From Undaria pinnatifida (lineage: Eukaryota > Sar > Phaeophyceae > Laminariales > Alariaceae), in assembly GCA_012845835.1 (NCBI GenBank), contig JABAKD010000023.1, forward strand, positions 17,848,751-17,912,750: a stretch of DNA of 64,000 nucleotides, read 5' to 3'. Positions 60,258 through 64,000 of this stretch are shown in pieces. The notes under the pieces were generated by a model. The model was not told the origin of the DNA and did not search any database. It saw only the letters and a program-made list of their open reading frames with translations. The position numbers and the translations under genes are program-made. The number at the start of each line of letters is the position of its first letter. Within the stretch, counting starts at the first letter, position 1.

Positions 60258-62561
60258 TCAACTAGCCACGGCCGCGCCTCGAGATTCGTCTACGCTACGT
60301 TGGATTCCCCGAGCAAACGTACTGGCGATGTGAACTTGCAAGCACCAAGAGCCTCGTGCGGCTCCCGTCGAAGTCGTGTAGCGCGCAGGGGGAAGAGGGA
60401 GTTTAATCGGTCCCGGGTCGTCCAGAAAGCGGACCAGGTATACCTTGTCCTCGGTAGTGCTCGCGCTGATTTTTCCAAGACACCAAAACCCATCGTCTCC
60501 CATGTTCCAAACATGGGCTCCCTTAGGGAGTACTGTGTCGTGGTAGCGACGGAGCCAATTGTCGCGGGGAACACAGGCGTAGCCCGGCGCTAAGAAACGT
60601 TCCCCGTTGTTGCGGGAGAGCTCGCGCTCTGCCGCCCCGATCCGCATTCGGCGGTAGAGGCGGTTGGGTTGGCGGTGCTGGTCCGGGGTTCCGGCTCAAT
60701 AACGCAAGATGTGGGAGGGGGAGAGTCCATTTCTCGCTCCAACGAAGGTTCGGAGAGTCCCGCCCAATGCGTCTTGTATAGCACCGCGATAAAGTCACCT
60801 CGCCCCCGTACCGACTGATGACCAGTGATCTGCTCCACCTCCAGCCGTTGTACGGGAGTCGAAACGTCGTCTTGAGTGACGTGGTGCGGCGGGGACTATT
60901 TGGAAATTTGTTGAGCACGTACTGTGTCAGCCCCGCCGGTAGGTATTTGGGCATGTCCCCGCTGTCGTGGGGGTTGGCACAAGGTATGCAGAGCTCCATG
61001 GCCACACGCCGACGAGCGTCCAAACCGGGCAGGTCGGAAGGGAGATCCAAATAGAGGAGGTTGCTCCCGACCGGCGAGTCGTTCGGGGTCTCGGCGGCGG
61101 AGCAGGGACCGACGGCCAGGACCTTGTACGGGCCCGTCCAGTTAAGCGCGAGTTTGGCCTTGAGTACCTTGGCGTCGGTGTTCGCCTTCACACCCTGGCG
61201 GATGGTAGAGGCAAAATTGTATACCCATGCCCAACCACCCACAGTGAAGTTAGGTGCTGGACGCAGCGCGTCCGCGAGGGCGGAGTTTCTGCGGTTAACA
61301 CGGGAAACGGTGAAGGCGTCGTGTGCGTGGACAATGTCGTTCGCGCGCTTTTGCCGGTCGGCGGCCAAGTGGCAATAGGCCAGGTGGTCACGAGGCAGAC
61401 TCTGGTGTCCCACGACACCAGTGCGGTCGAACCCGTCAGGGGGAGCCGTGGGAGACTGCCCATGTGGACCTCGTTGGGCGCCAGACCCGTCGCCGCGCTG
61501 ACGGAATTGTTGTGAGCGAATTCTACGTGGAGCAGATGCAATTCTCAATCGCCTTGTCGCTTGGTGACGACCATAGCCAGCATTTGGGCCATAGTGTCGT
61601 TGACCCGCTCAACGCCCCCGTTACAGTTGGGATGATAGGAGGTTGTAGCAAGCTTGTACAAGCCCAACAGCTGATATACAGCTTGTGAAAGCTTGAAGCA
61701 GAACTGCAGTCCGTTATCTGAGAGTATGGTGCGCGGGCACCCCCACAAGGGGATGTATTGGTTCACCAGGATATTGGCTGTACCCTCCGCGGTGAACTCA
61801 GCGGCAGTGACGGGGAACATGTCTGCCCGACGACTGAAGTGATCGGTGAACAGCAGGATGTAGGTGTTGCCTCGTGGTGTGACCGGCAGGGGCTCGAAGT
61901 AGTCAACACTGACGGCAATACCTGGACCTTTCGGCAGAGACATTGCGATGATGGGCCAGCGGACAGTCAACCATAGGGTTTTCCGCGCTTGGCACTTCAA
62001 GCGGTGGCGAAGCCACCACCGGATGCACACATTCATTCCAATTCGTCAGTAAAATCGCTCCAGCATGCGCAACGTGCGCGTGGTGCCAAGATGACAAGGG
62101 GCCGTCGAGCGATAAGCTTGCATGATCCAAGGGCGCATGAGCAGGGAAACGTAGATGCGAACTGGCTCGTCGTTTAGCAAGCAAGCAGCTCGCCTCACAG
62201 AGTTGGGTTTGTCAGACCTTGTTGGTGGCAGTGTCGGGTTACGGACGAGTAGGACGATGTCGTCGTCGGTTGTATGTAGACGACCTTTACCCACCAGCTC
62301 CTTGAGGTCTGAGAGGGATGGACGCTTGTGCGAGAGGTAGCACGCCAAAATGTCGGGCGGCAGGAGGCCGGTAGAAACGTAACGCATCTGGGCGTGGCAC
62401 GTCGGCTCAGCGTGCTGCTCTCGCTTCCAATCGTCATGTGAATAACGCGCGACGGAATCAGCGAACAGTAATTCAGCAGCGTTGCCGCGGGTGCCCGACC
62501 TTGTATATGCAGGCAGCGTGTCGCCAGGAGAAGGCGTGAGCCGTAAGAGAGGAGTTCCCAT
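60258..62561 (-). pseudogene. integrase with chromodomain and Tudor-like tail, broken
   Basis: Reading right to left. Pre-finger region (MRYVSTGLLPPDILACYL). Zinc finger CHLGTTRTLRMLERFY ... LKCQARKT. Core with VSVDYFEP, LSDNGLQF and GGVERVND in D..D-x35-E arrangement. GPY motif LNWTGPYKVL. A chromodomain-like HWAGLSEPSLEREMD (60700-60840). Finally GAHVWNMGDDGFWCLGKI, which resembles a Tudor/Agenet barrel. It would insert element cDNA. It is broken by TGA at 62046-62048 and 61545-61547, each where Trp is expected, and by frameshifts near 61430 and 60840. Confidence 0.85.
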
Positions 62562-63500
62562 ATAGGCTGTGCGTTGTGGCGGTCGGACGGTAGTGGCACC
62601 GTGCGGACCGGAGAGTCGGCAAGAGCAGGAGTTACGGCGCGGGGGGAGCCGGCCGCGACCGTGGGACTCGCGGCGGGGTTGTACCTCGTCTGGAAGATGG
62701 CCGAGGGGCCCCGCCGGGCCCGAATCGATAATCTACAGCGGGGGTGCATTACCCGTTGCTGTCGCTGTTCCTCGGCGCGTCGTCGACGACGGAGGGGCTG
62801 GAGCGCCAAGCAAGGCGGAGACGGACACAGTGGAACCGGTGGTCGGGGCGGGGGCCGTCTCCTGTGTAGAACTCCGGGATAAAGGAGCCGGCTGTGCGAT
62901 GGGCGTCGCTGCAGCCAGGGCTTTTGCGGTGCCCGTGCCGCCCTCGATGGGTATGGCAAAAACCGAAGCGAAAACGGTGTCAGCGGCAGGCGAAATCGAC
63001 CCGCGGCCGGTACAGCCTTCGGTAGTGGCGACCGAGGCAGAAACACGATCGACGAATCTCCCCGGGGAAGCAGAAACGCCGTCAATCCTTATACGTGGTT
63101 CATGTGTGCGAAAATCGTGAAACGCGGTAGAGGTGAGAGGGAGCCCACCCAAGGCAGCATGTTCAGTGCGGGGCACGAGCCCACCCAAGACAGTGCTTTC
63201 GGCGAGGGGTTCGAGTCCACCCAAAGCTGTGGTTTCGGTGTGGGGCACGAGCCCACCCAAGACAGTGCTTTCGGCGAGGGCGCGAGTCCACCCAAACCGA
63301 CACCTGGGATCGGCGAAGAGGGAGCGTGCAGCCCGCGGGTCCGTCGGAGGTAGATACCGCTTTCTCCAACGGGGTTGGGGCTTGTCAACGCCAAGGGGTT
63401 GAAGTTTGTCAAGCCGCTGCGGTCGTAATCCGTAGCAGGCTCTGGACAACGGGTCGGAAAAATCGGCGATGCCGTTGGCGCTGTCTTTGCGGTACTCGAG
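62562..63500 (-). pseudogene. Ala/Thr/Pro-rich region of copy B
   Basis: Frames 62195-63085 and 62733-63449 correspond to 35046-36017 in copy A (RIRIDGVSASPGRFVDRVSA, GSISPAADTVFASVFAIPIE). No catalytic motif of RT or RNase H. Differences in frame between copies indicate decay in at least one. Confidence 0.4.
63141..63300. repeat. 36-bp minisatellite, copy B
   Basis: About four and a half units of the same repeat as 35799-35922; encodes LGGLVPHTETTA-type 12-residue repeats on the minus strand. Confidence 0.75.
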
Positions 63501-63559
63501 TGTGCAAACGCGGTGACGAACTCAAGCTACCGCTGGACTCATGCATTGAGGGTCCCCAC

Positions 63560-63957
63560 TTTGCCAGTGCTCTCCTGTGCCTTGTGGCCGGAGGGTATGC
63601 GAAGCTTTGTTCTCTATGGTACCCTCGGAGGCGTTTGGGAGCCCAAACAATGCTGCCGGTCCCCAAATCTAGAGGAGTCCAGTGCCTCTCCGAGTCGAGC
63701 GTTGCTCGACTGATGTACGCGGTTTTCATAGTGAACGAAACGTCGTCCAGCGTCACAGTACCCTCAACGAAACAGGGGCCGTGTTCTGGCAGCGTAAAGT
63801 CAGGGGCAATGCCAGAAGCTATTTTCAAACCTCCACGGATTTTAATTGACAACGCGCCCGAGAAATCGGTCGGAAACGCCGAAAGGGAAGTTTTGCGAGC
63901 GCTAGCCGCTGTTAACGGCCCGGTTGCGGCGCGGACGAGATTTCTTGGTTCTTGCAT
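63560..63957 (-). pseudogene. possible degenerate retropepsin region, copy B
   Basis: Minus strand: LPEHGPCFVEGTVTLDDVSF then ATLDSERHWTPLDLGTGSI, the counterpart of 36200-36480. LDSE stands where a retropepsin would have D-S/T-G. The upstream part (RNLVRAATGPLTAASARKT) matches the segment just after NADAR in copy A. Weak assignment. Confidence 0.25.
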
Positions 63958-64000
63958 TCGCAGTGCAGGTGCGGAACCGACTAGGGGAGGCCGGGTGCGC

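Larger units (their letters stand above)
59155..64000 (-). mobile_element. NADAR-type LTR retroelement, copy B (5' part outside window)
   Basis: Minus strand, from the window end: possible protease, Ala/Thr/Pro-rich region, integrase, chromodomain, Tudor-like tail, 3' untranslated region, LTR. The segment 62262-64000 aligns with 34912-36632 of copy A. In copy A the NADAR domain begins immediately beyond the point matching the window edge. No RT or RNase H is seen between protease and integrase. Confidence 0.75.

Overview
The window looks like a repeat-rich stretch of nuclear DNA from a eukaryote. I found no housekeeping gene, rRNA gene or bacterial operon. One gene appears spliced (GT..AG introns, the longer with a T-rich 3' end), and most of the rest is retroelements, satellites and their decayed remains. 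The style (chromodomain integrases, RING-linked reverse transcriptase remnants, roughly balanced base composition) suggests a stramenopile such as a brown alga, but that is a low-confidence guess.

Layout. 1-3.3 kb: a gag-like gene with a CCHC zinc knuckle. 3.3-6.4 kb: tandem repeats, the first set studded with long G runs. 6.8-12.8 kb: two related copies of an element with a putative DNA-binding/zinc-finger gene, flanking a small spliced gene of unknown function (minus strand, 9.0-9.9 kb). 13.7-14.5 kb: miniature LTR elements (TRIM type) arranged tail to tail. 14.5-15.3 and 24.0-24.1 kb: a tandem array of tRNA-like sequences, split by a young Ty3/gypsy chromovirus (15293-23993, minus strand) with 433-bp LTRs that differ at one position by eye and a perfect TTTAT target duplication. 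25.4-34.8 kb: a decayed plus-strand element with RING-like modules, an in-frame 840-bp tandem duplication and a truncated non-LTR-type reverse transcriptase. 34.8-41.5 kb: a minus-strand retroelement (copy A) with a second gag, a 231-bp tandem repeat, a NADAR/YbiA-like domain, a possible protease region and an integrase tail. 41.6-43.5 kb: an 82-bp satellite. 45.5-45.8 kb: an LTR with a duplicated primer-binding site. 45.9-47.4 kb: a foldback element with ~630-bp near-identical inverted arms. 50.7-59.1 kb: tandem duplications, an intact TRIM with target duplication, and a GGTAC-rich repeat. 59.2 kb to the window end: a second copy (B) of the NADAR-type element, with 3' LTR, integrase, chromodomain and a Tudor-like tail, running off the window.

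How the parts relate. The elements form a nested community. The TRIMs and the copy A/B-type LTR share the primer-binding motif TGGCGTCGTCG, so the large family may mobilise the small one. Copies A and B both lack a recognisable RT/RNase H segment, and A has also lost its integrase core through a deletion at a 6-bp microhomology. The most unusual feature is the NADAR domain (ADP-ribose-linked N-glycosidase superfamily) inside a retroelement. Most recognisable coding regions are broken by stops or frameshifts. Four in-frame stops in the pol/integrase genes are each explicable as a single C-to-T (or G-to-A) transition.
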